Shown: positions 44,943 to 53,926, counted from the stretch's first letter. The stretch: DNA of 64,000 nt from Chroogloeocystis siderophila 5.2 s.c.1 (GCF_001904655.1 NZ_MRCC01000003.1:124001-188000), one strand, 5' to 3'. The notes: generated from the letters alone by a model not told the origin. Program-made: numbers and translations.

Positions 44943-46031
44943 TTAACCAATTCTATCGATGACTGGGTGGAAGTAGAAAGCAAGTCCTAGCACTGTATAA
45001 GTAGCGAGAAGTAATGTACCTTCTAGCCAGTTGGAACGACCGTCTGAACTGATAGAATTGGCGATGAGTACCGATACCGCAACAGCGACAAGTTCAAAAG
45101 GATTGAAGTCTAAATCCATTGGTTGACCAAAGAACCAACCAACTAATACTAAAACTGGAGCGACAAATAGCGCGATTTGTAAGCTTGATCCAACAGCGAC
45201 AGACAGCGAAAGATCCATTTTGTTTTTCATCGCTACGGTAACAGCGGTAGCGTGTTCGGCGGCGTTACCGATGATCGGAACAAGAATGACTCCGGTAAAA
45301 AGTGCTGTCAATCCCAGTTGTGATGTGGCGACTTCGAGGGAATCAACTAAAAATTCTGACTCGACTGCAACTAATATGGTTGCGGCGAATAAAACACCAA
45401 CCCACAACAATAAATTAGGCTTTGTGGTGTGTGCTTCGGCTTCGGTTTCTGCAACACCTACATCGTAAAGATACGAATGAGTTTTCATCGAGAATAGCAG
45501 TGTGAGTGCGTAGACTAGCATCAATACCACAGCAACTGCGATCGAAAGGTTTTGGATCGTAGCTTCGGTAATTCCGCTTGAGGTAATGTCAACGGTAGTT
45601 GGTACTAAAATCGCAATCACTGCTAGATTCATTGAGGCTGCGTTAACTCGCGCTACAACCGGCTGAAATTCTTGTTCTTTGTGGCGCAAGCCTCCGAGTA
45701 GCATTGCAAGCCCCATAACTAAAAGTAAGTTACCGATGATCGAACCGGTAATACTCGCTTTGACAACATCAACAAGACCTGATTTCAGCGCAATTAACGC
45801 AATAATAAGTTCGGTTGCATTCCCAAATGTCGCGTTGAGTAACCCTCCGAGAATTGGTCCTACCACGACAGCAATTTCTTCGGTAGCAGTCCCCATCCAC
45901 GCAGCTAAAGGTAAAATCGCGAGTCCAGCTGTGATAAAAACTGCTAACTCACCCCACTCTAAAAAATGAGCAGCAAAGGAGATTGGGACAAATAGTAGCA
46001 GAACCGAAAATAGAATATTTTTAACTGACAT
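44943..46031 (-). CDS. cax: Calcium/proton exchanger (CaCA family)
   Basis: This 362 aa cation antiporter has about 11 membrane helices. It carries the duplicated alpha-repeats that bind calcium: NATFGNATELIIALIAL in the first half and PIIGNAAEHATAVTVAMKN in the second, each with the key Glu. An acidic segment (VGVAETEAEAHTTK) separates the halves. It uses the proton gradient to export Ca2+ or other divalent ions. It starts at ATG 46031. Its ORF is convergent with susA and divergent from GH57. Confidence 0.92.
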   Translation of the reverse strand: MSVKNILFSVLLLFVPISFAAHFLEWGELAVFITAGLAILPLAAWMGTATEEIAVVVGPILGGLLNATFGNATELIIALIALKSGLVDVVKASITGSIIGNLLLVMGLAMLLGGLRHKEQEFQPVVARVNAASMNLAVIAILVPTTVDITSSGITEATIQNLSIAVAVVLMLVYALTLLFSMKTHSYLYDVGVAETEAEAHTTKPNLLLWVGVLFAATILVAVESEFLVDSLEVATSQLGLTALFTGVILVPIIGNAAEHATAVTVAMKNKMDLSLSVAVGSSLQIALFVAPVLVLVGWFFGQPMDLDFNPFELVAVAVSVLIANSISSDGRSNWLEGTLLLATYTVLGLAFYFHPVIDRIG

Positions 46032-46244
46032 TTCTAACTTTGAGCAAGGGTAATCGTTACAATCAATGCTTAATTGCTGTAACTCGACTCTAGGATACTC
46101 GTTTTGAGAGATCAGAAATCAGAGATCCAAGGTTAGAGAATTATTGAGAATTTTAGATGAAGTTGCTTTGTTAAGTTTTAGCTAAGATTTTTGTAACCAA
46201 AAATGAAGCTTTGTTTAGCAAGTCAAAGTCTAATTAGCAAAACA

Positions 46245-46259
46245 TTAAGACAGTCTTAA
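46245..46259. promoter_or_regulatory. Palindrome TTAAGAC-A-GTCTTAA
   Basis: Perfect 7 bp arms around one base lie in the cax/GH57 divergent promoter region, about 210 bases before the cax start and 260 before GH57. It is a candidate operator site; the regulator is unknown. Confidence 0.4.
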
Positions 46260-46346
46260 ATTCAGGCGATTTTTAGAGTTTAATGGTGATTGTAGAAGTT
46301 TGTTGCGGATTTAGACCTCTAGGGTGAGGCAGTACTCTCGTCTGGG

Positions 46347-46493
46347 TTAATAAAATATAACGATTGCTAAGGACAAAGTGAAACACCGCAACAATTGCCC
46401 AGGCTCTAAATTTATCTTTTTACCATCAATGCGGACTTGAGTACCGAATTTTGCTGTTGCAACACCAAGTTTGGCATTAGGTTTATATCCCTT
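46347..46493 (-). CDS. Possible small protein (48 aa), unknown
   Basis: It starts at minus-strand ATG 46493 (an upstream start at 46535 would overlap GH57). The 48 aa include NAKLGVATAKFGTQVRIDGK and KINLEPGQLL, protein-like but unassigned. The last dozen residues are hydrophobic (CFTLSLAIVIFY) and may be out-of-frame sequence after a frameshift. It could be a small gene, a fragment of a larger lost gene, or chance. Confidence 0.3.
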   Translation of the reverse strand, partial: KGYKPNAKLGVATAKFGTQVRIDGKKINLEPGQLLRCFTLSLAIVIFY

Positions 46494-46517
46494 CATATTG
46501 AGTTTGGATAGTATTAT

Positions 46518-49205
46518 ATGATTGCTTCTTCTCAAAGCTTAGGGGATCAAAGCGTTAAAGTATCTACTACGCACAATCCTCTTCAGACAGCTACAGGCGT
46601 TTACGTCACCGTCCACGGTCATTTCTATCAACCGCCACGGGAAAATCCTTATCTCGACGCGATTGAACGTCAACCAAGTGCTTCCCCATTCCACGATTGG
46701 AACGAACGTATTCACTATGAATGCTATCGTCCCAACGCTTTCGCTAGGGTGCTGAACGAACGAGGCGAGATTGTGGGGATCGTTAATAATTACGAGTATA
46801 TGAGCTTTAACGTTGGACCAACGTTAATGTCTTGGTTGGAGCGTTATGATGTCGAGGTTTATCAACGAATTTTAGAAGCTGACCGTAAAAGTTGCGATCG
46901 CCTCAATGGTCACGGTAATGCGATCGCGCAAGTGTACAACCATATCATTATGCCGCTGGCGAATACGCGGGATAAATATACGCAAATTCGGTGGGGAAAA
47001 GAAGATTTTCGTTCGCGGTTTGGACGCGATCCCGAAGGAATGTGGTTAGCGGAAACGGCGGTAGACTACGCAACCTTAGAAGCATTAGTCGCAGAAGGCA
47101 TTAAGTTTATCATTCTTGCACCTTCGCAGGCACAACGTTGTCGCACGATCCCCACAGAGGATCAGCCGGTGACGCAATGGCACGAAGTCGGTGGAAGTCA
47201 AATTGATCCGACTCGTCCTTATCGTTGTTACTTGAAAGGGTTTGGGGATCAGGGGTCGGAGATCAGGGAAATTAAGCCGGATACTCCTTATATTGATATC
47301 TTTTTCTATGATGGTCCCATTTCGCGGGATATGGGATTTAGTGATGTGCTATTTAATTCACAGCATCTTGCTGGACGAATTGGTTCAGCAGTCCGCGGGG
47401 ATCATCGCCCAGCACAGTTAATTTCGGTGGCGACGGATGGAGAAACTTTTGGTCATCACAAAGGTGGAACGGAAAAAACGTTAGCGTATGCGTTCACAGA
47501 GGAGTTTCCCCGCCGCGAGTGGACGGTGACGAATTTTGCGCATTATCTGAGTCTCAATTCACCAACCTGGGAAGTTGAACTTAAACCTGTGACCGCGTGG
47601 AGTTGCGCGCATGGTGTTGATCGCTGGCAAGATGATTGTGGTTGCGGCGGTGAAGGTGGCGTTTGGCATCAAAAATGGCGGCGTCCTTTGCGTCAAGCCT
47701 TAGATTGGTTACGGGAGCAATTAATTAAGGTGTATGAGGAAGCTGGTAGACAGTTCTTCCGCGATCCCTGGGGTGCAAGAGACGAATATATTCAAGTGAT
47801 CCGTGATCGCTCTCCGGCAAATATCAATCGTTTTCTATGTCGCCATCAAACACGGAAACTGAGCGCAGCGGAACAAATCGACGCTTTACGCTTATTAGAA
47901 ATGCAGCGTCATACGTTGTTGATGTATACAAGTTGCGGTTGGTTTTTTGAAGAGATTTCGCGCCCAGAAGGAACGCAAATTTTGCGCTATGCGGCGCGAG
48001 CGTTGGAACTAGCTGGAGATGTCGCAGGCGTACAACTAGAAAAAGCGTTTATTAAGCGGCTGACGCAAGCACCGAGTAATGTTGACTTTTTTAAACACGG
48101 TGGTGAAGTTTATCGACACTTAGTCGTTTCTGCTCAAATTAGTTTTCAGCAAGTCGCCGCGCAGTACGCAATTACTTCGTTGTTCAATAATCATAAACTA
48201 GAACGCAGCCAAAATAATGGCTTCGTCCCTTCTTGCAATATTCGCTATTCTTCACAGCAGCACGTCTATTGCTACACCGCCCAACAACTAGATTATCAAC
48301 TGCAACGCATGGGGGCGTTGACACTCGCTGTAGGACAATTGCGGCTGACTTCAGAGATTACTTGGGAAAGCGAACATTTGGTGTTTGCGGTGTTGCATTT
48401 AGGAGGCTGGGATTTTCATTGTTGCATTCAGCCTTTTAATGGACGTCGTGCTTATAGCCAGATGAAAGATAAATTGTTTGAAGCGTTGCAACAAGCAAGT
48501 GCGGCGCAGACGATTTTAGCAATGACGCAGATGTTCGGGGATCAGTCGTTCACTCTACAACATCTGTTTGCAGAAGAACGTCACAGAATTATGCGATTGT
48601 TAAGTCAGGAAACGCTGACGCGATTGGATCAGTTGTATACGCAGGTTTACAGAGATAATTATGGAGTCTTGATGGCATTTCATCGCGACGAATTAGCAGT
48701 ACCGCAAGAATTGCAAGTCGCAGCAGAAATTGCGTTGGGAAATCGCTGTTTGAATACATTGCGATCGCTGTCTGATACCGTTGGAATACAAGATAGTAGT
48801 AATTACTTACTCGAACTGCAAGCTATTGCTACTGAAGCACAGCATTTGCGCTGTCGGTTGAATATTCCTGAAGGTAAGCAAATTTTAGAGCAACTGATTG
48901 TGCGATCGCTTTGGCAATTGTTGTACGATACGAATCCTGCAACAGTTGAAGTAGATGTCCAATACTTGGAACGCTTGATTGACACAGCCTATCAATTACA
49001 ACTGGGTTGGTCGTTAGAACGGGCGCAAGAATTGTACTTTAGTTGTTTACATAGTCAGATTGTGCCTTTGTGTATAGATGCGCTGCAAGCACAAGGAGAA
49101 GATGAAAACTGCAATCAAGTACAATTCGGTTACTTGCGTCCATTACTCCAGTTAGGACAAAAGTTAGGGGTAGATGTGAGTGCTTGGTTGCATCAACTTG
49201 CCTAG
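46518..49205 (+). CDS. Glycoside hydrolase family 57 protein with DUF3536
   Basis: This 895 aa protein has a GH57 catalytic barrel in the N-terminal half and a DUF3536 domain after it. Seen are VHGHFYQPPRENPYL, PEGMWLAETAVDYATLEAL (nucleophile Glu region) and ATDGETFGHHKGGTEK (acid/base Asp region). GH57 enzymes act on alpha-glucans (amylase, branching or amylopullulanase activities); the exact activity is not determined. A segment around residues 241-253 (GFGDQGSEIREI) is encoded by a copy of an intergenic repeat and looks inserted. It starts at ATG 46518. A bidirectional terminator follows. Confidence 0.85.
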   Translation: MIASSQSLGDQSVKVSTTHNPLQTATGVYVTVHGHFYQPPRENPYLDAIERQPSASPFHDWNERIHYECYRPNAFARVLNERGEIVGIVNNYEYMSFNVGPTLMSWLERYDVEVYQRILEADRKSCDRLNGHGNAIAQVYNHIIMPLANTRDKYTQIRWGKEDFRSRFGRDPEGMWLAETAVDYATLEALVAEGIKFIILAPSQAQRCRTIPTEDQPVTQWHEVGGSQIDPTRPYRCYLKGFGDQGSEIREIKPDTPYIDIFFYDGPISRDMGFSDVLFNSQHLAGRIGSAVRGDHRPAQLISVATDGETFGHHKGGTEKTLAYAFTEEFPRREWTVTNFAHYLSLNSPTWEVELKPVTAWSCAHGVDRWQDDCGCGGEGGVWHQKWRRPLRQALDWLREQLIKVYEEAGRQFFRDPWGARDEYIQVIRDRSPANINRFLCRHQTRKLSAAEQIDALRLLEMQRHTLLMYTSCGWFFEEISRPEGTQILRYAARALELAGDVAGVQLEKAFIKRLTQAPSNVDFFKHGGEVYRHLVVSAQISFQQVAAQYAITSLFNNHKLERSQNNGFVPSCNIRYSSQQHVYCYTAQQLDYQLQRMGALTLAVGQLRLTSEITWESEHLVFAVLHLGGWDFHCCIQPFNGRRAYSQMKDKLFEALQQASAAQTILAMTQMFGDQSFTLQHLFAEERHRIMRLLSQETLTRLDQLYTQVYRDNYGVLMAFHRDELAVPQELQVAAEIALGNRCLNTLRSLSDTVGIQDSSNYLLELQAIATEAQHLRCRLNIPEGKQILEQLIVRSLWQLLYDTNPATVEVDVQYLERLIDTAYQLQLGWSLERAQELYFSCLHSQIVPLCIDALQAQGEDENCNQVQFGYLRPLLQLGQKLGVDVSAWLHQLA

Positions 49206-49213
49206 GGTTGTCG

Positions 49214-49263
49214 TAAAAAGTAAGGGAGATAATGAGCTTGGATAAGTCTCCCTTTGCTTTTTT
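49214..49263 (+). terminator. Bidirectional Rho-independent terminator
   Basis: AAGGGAGA (49222-49229) pairs with TCTCCCTT (49247-49254). A U-run follows on the plus strand (TGCTTTTTT, 49255-49263) and on the minus strand (the complement of GTAAAAAG). It serves GH57 and the convergent small ORF at 49268. Confidence 0.85.
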
Positions 49264-49267
49264 ATGA

Positions 49268-49528
49268 TTAGACATTTTTGGCGCGATCGCTGTGACAATA
49301 ATAAGGGTAAAGCCACTCACATTTAACGATGCCTTTGCTGTATTTCTCTATCACAGTTCCAAAGTGAACTTGGGGAATAATATCAATACCAGCTTTTGAT
49401 TTCATCTCATATAACTGTGGAAAGGCTGCAACGAGTAGCACAATGATAATTGCAATGCGTAAGAGCATTTGCAGGTGATTTTTCATGAGTGGTTGAGTTT
49501 TAATTTGGTTACTGAGGGCGACATCCAT
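49268..49528 (-). CDS. Small membrane-anchored protein, unknown
   Basis: Up to 86 aa; an internal ATG at 49486 gives 72 aa starting MKNHLQMLLRIAIIIVLLVA. One N-terminal membrane segment is followed by a polar domain with two cysteines (VKCEWLYPYYCHSDR). I recognise no family. A bidirectional terminator immediately downstream supports a real transcript. Inference: a membrane-anchored or exported peptide with a possible intramolecular disulfide. Confidence 0.5.
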   Translation of the reverse strand: MDVALSNQIKTQPLMKNHLQMLLRIAIIIVLLVAAFPQLYEMKSKAGIDIIPQVHFGTVIEKYSKGIVKCEWLYPYYCHSDRAKNV

Positions 49529-49754
49529 TATTCATAGAAAATAAAAAGCATTTCTTTGTATGCTTAACAAATAAGCCAGCGATCGCCTTGAAGATAATCA
49601 AGACTGAAGAAAATATTAAATCATATCTCTTCAAACTAGGGAAGTTTACTATATGCAACTTTCAGGAAAGGGAAGAAGCAATCCTGAAGTAATCATCAAA
49701 GGCTGAGAAGTAAACATATTGTAGTTAGTGATGCCTTAGGGTTAGGAGAAAACA

Positions 49755-50723
49755 GTGGCGTCAGGAATGATGATTGCAGGTAAATGGACAACTAACAGAA
49801 ATAAATCAGATTCCAGTGGCAAGTTTAGTGAAATACCAACAACGTTTCGCGATCGCGTGACTGCTGATGGAAAAAGTAGGTTTAAGGCAGAAGCAGGACG
49901 CTATCACCTCTATGTTGCCTTGGGGTGTCCGTGGGCGCATCGCACCTTAATTATGCGAGAACTCAAAGGCTTAAACGATGCCATCTCAGTGTCTATTGTC
50001 GATCCAATTATGAGCGATCAAGGATGGCTGTTTAGTGACGCACCAGGAACAATTCCTGACTCGGTAAATCACGCTCAATATTTGCAAGAGATTTATATCA
50101 AAGCCGATCCCAAGTATACAGGAAGAGTTACAGTTCCGGTGTTGTGGGACAAGCAATCTTCAACAATCGTGAATAACGAGTCTCGCGAAATCATGCGGAT
50201 TTTTGATGTAGAGTTCGCGCAATTCGCAACACAGAAAATAGACTTATACCCACGCAATCTACAGCAGCAAATTGATGAAATAATTGATGCAATTTATCTG
50301 CCAATTAATGCAGGAGTCTATCGGGCTGGTTTTGCAACTTCGCAAGCTGCTTATGAAGAGGCAGTCAGTGAACTTTTTGATAGTTTAAGTCTATGGGAAA
50401 ATACTCTGAGCAAGCAGCGTTATTTATGTGGAAATCAACTTACAGAAGCTGATATTTGTCTGTTTGTAACGCTGTATCGTTTTGACTCAGTGTATTACGG
50501 TCACTTTAAATGCAATTTATGGCGAATTATCGACTATTCCAACCTCTGGAATTATCTCAAGGATTTATATCAACGTCCCGAATTCAAAGCGACGTGTAAT
50601 CTAAACCATACCAAGCGCGGCTATTACGTGAGTATGACTGAGATTAATCCTAATCGAATTGTGCCCAAAGGACCCATTATAGATTTTGAAGCAGAGCACG
50701 ATCGCGATCGCTTCGGTACTTAA
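49755..50723 (+). CDS. Glutathionyl-hydroquinone reductase / omega-type glutathione transferase
   Basis: This 322 aa protein of the Xi/ECM4-YqjG class has an N-terminal thioredoxin-like domain with CPWAHR (catalytic Cys58) and a C-terminal helical GST domain. Class hallmarks are YVALGCPWAHRTLIMREL, VPVLWDKQSSTIVNNESREI and the C-terminal helix region FVTLYRFDSVYYGHFKCN. It probably reduces glutathionyl-hydroquinones or related adducts with glutathione. GTG 49755 is preceded by TAGGAG at a good distance; ATG 49767 would remove four residues. Confidence 0.88.
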   Translation: MASGMMIAGKWTTNRNKSDSSGKFSEIPTTFRDRVTADGKSRFKAEAGRYHLYVALGCPWAHRTLIMRELKGLNDAISVSIVDPIMSDQGWLFSDAPGTIPDSVNHAQYLQEIYIKADPKYTGRVTVPVLWDKQSSTIVNNESREIMRIFDVEFAQFATQKIDLYPRNLQQQIDEIIDAIYLPINAGVYRAGFATSQAAYEEAVSELFDSLSLWENTLSKQRYLCGNQLTEADICLFVTLYRFDSVYYGHFKCNLWRIIDYSNLWNYLKDLYQRPEFKATCNLNHTKRGYYVSMTEINPNRIVPKGPIIDFEAEHDRDRFGT

Positions 50724-50788
50724 TGGCGATCGCACACTCATTAATACACTCCTTGGTGCTTTTGCCGGAGGACTGATAATTTTTATTT

Positions 50789-51556
50789 TTAAGGAACTAT
50801 GGGAACATTAGTATTTGTAGCTTGAAAAAAGGCTTTCTTCTCAAACCCTAGAGTATTGGCAACTAAGACATTAGGAAAACTTTGAATTTGTTGATTATAA
50901 GCTTGTACTGCTTGGTTATACCGCATTCTTTCTACAGCTAGCCGATTTTCTGTACCTGTGAGTTCGTATTGCAGGTTAGTAAATAATTGACTTGATTGCA
51001 GTTGAGGATTGACAGTAGCATAATCGCGGAAACGGTCAATGGCTTGATTCACTTGTACTGTGGCTGCAACTTTTTCTTCAGGAGTCGTCGCTTGCAAATA
51101 TGTTTGACGCGATCGCACTAATAAATTAACTAGTTCTTGTTCCTGTTTAGCATAAGCTTGAGTGACATTGACAAGGTTAGGAATTAAATCAGCACGACGT
51201 TGGAGTTGATTTTCGACTTGTGCCCAAGCTGCTTCTACTCTAGAGTAACTGCTAGAAATAGAATTGTAAGTCCAGATACTCCAGACACTCAAAGCAGCTA
51301 CTACTCCAGTACCAGCAATGAGTAGTTTTTGACGCAGACGGGCTAAATGCTGTTGTTGCTGTTGTTGTTGTTTGTGTTTTGCTTGAACATCTAGAATAGC
51401 TTGTTGAATGAATTTGGCAGGAATATCAACTTCTTCGCCTGCGGCTACTAACTCTGAAGCTGAATAACTTTGAGTGTGATTAGCATAATTGCGTGCGGCT
51501 AACTCTAGCACTTCTGGAGCAATATTTTCAGGAATTCTTTTATCTGGATTATTCAT
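50789..51556 (-). CDS. LemA family protein with N-terminal extension
   Basis: This 255 aa protein has a LemA domain at about residues 75-250: a membrane helix (LLIAGTGVVAALSVWSIW), then YNSISSSYSRVEAAWAQVEN and AVERMRYNQAVQAYNQQIQS, the family signature. The function of LemA proteins is not settled. The extra 70 N-terminal residues include a helical region and a run of seven Gln. ATG 51556 is chosen, five bases after the TPM gene stop; the longer TTG start at 51568 would overlap it. LemA and TPM genes commonly pair. Confidence 0.82.
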   Translation of the reverse strand: MNNPDKRIPENIAPEVLELAARNYANHTQSYSASELVAAGEEVDIPAKFIQQAILDVQAKHKQQQQQQQHLARLRQKLLIAGTGVVAALSVWSIWTYNSISSSYSRVEAAWAQVENQLQRRADLIPNLVNVTQAYAKQEQELVNLLVRSRQTYLQATTPEEKVAATVQVNQAIDRFRDYATVNPQLQSSQLFTNLQYELTGTENRLAVERMRYNQAVQAYNQQIQSFPNVLVANTLGFEKKAFFQATNTNVPIVP

Positions 51557-51561
51557 AGATT

Positions 51562-52743
51562 TTACCAACTCCCACCAGCGCCACCACCACCACTACTACC
51601 ACCACCAAAGCTACCACCACTACCACCAGAATCACTCCAAGAACCACTAGGAGGAGGCGGAGGCGGTGGAGGCGGTAAAGGAGGAATAATTTCTTCTTGC
51701 TGGCGATAGTAAGAACAACTATGACACTCATCAGTAATGAGTCGCATTCCAGAACTGTATTGAGTTGGCGCTCTCACAGTCTTCTCGTTACGAGTAATAG
51801 TTAATTCTTGACAGTGAGGACATTGCCGAAATTTGGAGGAACGAGACTCTTGGGCGATTAGGTGGAATCCATCACCAGTTTGCTTCTGACTGCAACTAAG
51901 ACATTTCCACCCCTGAAACTTGACACTGCCGAGTTTTTGTGCTACCGATTCTGGTTTGCTTAAATAGGGTTGGATTGTGGAATGATCGACTTGTTGCATT
52001 GGTTGTTGGCAATCGGCGCAGAAAAAAGTGTAATTACCTTCACCTTTACGGGTACACCCTTCTGGTGTGATGAAGATTTTACGAGGACGACTGAAGTAAA
52101 CCGCACTTCCTGCTGCTAGGGTTAATATTCCACCTCCTGTTAAAACTCCCCATAATCTCCAGTTATTATTATTTGGGGTTGTTTGGGTATTTGGAGGTAT
52201 GACCTGATTTCCTGATGATGGTTCGGATTTGAGAACCACGATTAATGCTTGAGTTCCTGCTAGCGTACCGCCTGCAAAATCTCCTGATTTGAAGCGAGGG
52301 ATAATTTGAGTATCGATGATATTGCCTACTTTGGCATCGGGTAATATTGCTTCTACACCATAACCCGTCTCAATTTCTACACGGCGATCGCCTACGGAAA
52401 TCAAAAATAATACGCCATTATCTTGTCCTTGCTTACCAATTTCCCAATAATTGAATAATTCTGTAGCAAATGTTTTCGGTGATGTAGCAGGGCTTGTTTC
52501 TGGTACAGTCACTACTGCCATTTCCGTACCTTTTTCTGCTTCTAATTCAGAAATCATCTGGTTAATTTGGGCTTCAGTCTCGTCGCTAAGAATTCCTGCC
52601 ATATCAGTTACCCAACCACCATATTCTTTGCGGGGATTTGGCACTTCTTTTACAGTTACAGCCCAACCAGCAATAGGAAAGAGAATGACAGAGAAGATAC
52701 TCGCCCAAAAAATACGTTTCGGTTGAAGTAGATTAAACTTCAT
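51562..52743 (-). CDS. TPM domain protein (YgcG family) with Zn ribbon and Gly-rich tail
   Basis: This 393 aa protein has an N-terminal signal peptide (FWASIFSVILFPIAGWA). A TPM domain follows at about residues 40-180 (VTDMAGILSDETEAQINQMI, DNGVLFLISVGDRRVEIETG, GYGVEAILPDAKVG), then a membrane segment near 200. Cysteine pairs of zinc-ribbon type come next (FFCADCQQPM, GWKCLSCSQK, QCPHCQELT, CHSCSYYR). A proline run and a Gly/Ser-rich tail end the protein. TPM proteins are extracytoplasmic and linked to photosystem II repair or envelope functions. It lies five bases upstream of LemA. Confidence 0.85.
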   Translation of the reverse strand: MKFNLLQPKRIFWASIFSVILFPIAGWAVTVKEVPNPRKEYGGWVTDMAGILSDETEAQINQMISELEAEKGTEMAVVTVPETSPATSPKTFATELFNYWEIGKQGQDNGVLFLISVGDRRVEIETGYGVEAILPDAKVGNIIDTQIIPRFKSGDFAGGTLAGTQALIVVLKSEPSSGNQVIPPNTQTTPNNNNWRLWGVLTGGGILTLAAGSAVYFSRPRKIFITPEGCTRKGEGNYTFFCADCQQPMQQVDHSTIQPYLSKPESVAQKLGSVKFQGWKCLSCSQKQTGDGFHLIAQESRSSKFRQCPHCQELTITRNEKTVRAPTQYSSGMRLITDECHSCSYYRQQEEIIPPLPPPPPPPPPSGSWSDSGGSGGSFGGGSSGGGGAGGSW

Positions 52744-52798
52744 GGCTTTCGCCTCTAGTCAAAATGGTTTGGGGTTTACTTTAATGATAGTTGTGTTA

Positions 52799-53077
52799 CT
52801 AAAGTGCTTTTAAAGGCAGAGAACACAGGGGAAATTGGAGATTATAGTGGCGCTGATATCGGGGATCAATGTGATGAGTTTTGCGCTGGTTGCAGTAACG
52901 ACAGAGAGTTTGTAAGTTACTAATATCGTTTTTACCACCACGAGCAAGCGGAATGATGTGATCGATGGTGAGTGTCTCTATTGCAGTTTTACCACAACTT
53001 TGGCATTGCAGGCGATCGCGTTCAAACACATACTTCCTGACTGCTTGCGGAATGTGAATTCGTGGTGTTTTACTCAT
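52799..53077 (-). CDS. HNH endonuclease
   Basis: This 92 aa single-domain HNH nuclease has RKYVFERDRLQCQSCGK, the TIDHIIPLARGGKNDISNLQ core and CRYCNQRKTHH, with the four Cys that bind zinc and the HNH catalytic residues. Such small proteins are common in cyanobacteria and occur alone, with mobile elements or with defence loci. It lies five bases after the first KGK gene and 55 bases before TPM, in the same direction, and probably shares transcription with the KGK genes. Confidence 0.85.
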   Translation of the reverse strand: MSKTPRIHIPQAVRKYVFERDRLQCQSCGKTAIETLTIDHIIPLARGGKNDISNLQTLCRYCNQRKTHHIDPRYQRHYNLQFPLCSLPLKAL

Positions 53078-53082
53078 AAAAA

Positions 53083-53439
53083 CTACTGCCCATTTTTTGG
53101 CATCATTTGACGAATATCATCTAATGGAGAATTGTCACTGTTGAGTGGTGATTCATTATTATCTTTCACTTCAAGTTCTTCTGGACAAAATTCCAGAGTA
53201 ATTCTTACTTTTCCGCGCTGCCAACTTTTAGCACCTGGCTTTAGTAGTTTACAGTCTATTCCTTCCCCAAACCAATTAGCTTTTTCTTCTGTCCAAGTTG
53301 TTCCTGATTTGTCTTTTATCATCGGCATCATAGCTGAAATAAACTCATTAATTGTAAAAGTCCGGTTATTTACAAAAATTTGACTAGAGTATACAGATAC
53401 AACATCTTCACGTTCTAAGCGATTGAATCCAGAAATCAT
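53083..53439 (-). CDS. KGK domain protein 1
   Basis: This 118 aa KGK-domain protein belongs to a cyanobacterial family of unknown function. The domain core is KSWQRGKVRITLEFCPEE; the end carries SPLDDIRQMM. An N-terminal region (LEREDVVSVYSSQIFVNNRT) precedes the core. It is one of three tandem homologues, which share the domain and the C-terminal LDDIR motif but differ elsewhere. It sits five bases upstream of the HNH gene. Confidence 0.8.
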   Translation of the reverse strand: MISGFNRLEREDVVSVYSSQIFVNNRTFTINEFISAMMPMIKDKSGTTWTEEKANWFGEGIDCKLLKPGAKSWQRGKVRITLEFCPEELEVKDNNESPLNSDNSPLDDIRQMMPKNGQ

Positions 53440-53468
53440 TTTTATTTTCTCTATAATAACTATTTTTT

Positions 53469-53897
53469 TTAATTAGCTTGCTTTATCTTTTGCCGAATAT
53501 CATCAAGTGGTGATTCTGATTTAACATCTTGCAATTCATCTAATTCATTATTAATTTCTGGTAAATCTGGATAAAATTCTAAAGAAATTTGAAGATTAAT
53601 TTTTATTTTTCCTCTTTGCCAGCCCTCAGCACCAATTTTCAGGGTTTCACAAGCTATTCCGTTATCAAACCATTCTTCATAATGTTCAATAATACTTGAA
53701 CTTCTACTCATAGCTTCACGTCTAACTGGTATATTTAAATTGTTTGCATTACAAGAATCGCTGATTTGTTTACCCAGCTTATATTGATGGAAAAACTTTT
53801 CTAATTCTTCTAATAATTGACCTACTTTGAACATGGCAGAGCTAAATGATAAAACATCTTCCCGCCCACAGTTGTGTAAAATTATTTTGTTATTCAT
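53469..53897 (-). CDS. KGK domain protein 2
   Basis: This 142 aa KGK-domain homologue starts at ATG 53897; a TTG at 53915 is possible. The core reads EGWQRGKIKINLQISLEFYP, with an insertion relative to its neighbours, and the C-terminus reads SPLDDIRQKI. It is more divergent than the flanking copies, consistent with old duplication. The function is not known. Confidence 0.78.
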   Translation of the reverse strand: MNNKIILHNCGREDVLSFSSAMFKVGQLLEELEKFFHQYKLGKQISDSCNANNLNIPVRREAMSRSSSIIEHYEEWFDNGIACETLKIGAEGWQRGKIKINLQISLEFYPDLPEINNELDELQDVKSESPLDDIRQKIKQAN

Positions 53898-53926
53898 AAA
53901 CTTAATAGGTACCAAAAAATATCTTG

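Larger units (their letters stand above)
46032..46517. other. Divergent spacer cax/GH57
   Basis: It holds a repeat (GAGATCAGAAATCAGAGATC, about 46110-46129), a TTAAGAC/GTCTTAA palindrome at 46245-46259, and a possible small minus-strand ORF (46347-46493). No RNA gene was recognised. Confidence 0.45.

Noticed and set aside
51549-51731. A minus-strand ORF rich in Val and Leu inside the TPM gene
   Set aside because: It is an out-of-frame reading of the Gly/Pro codon runs of TPM.
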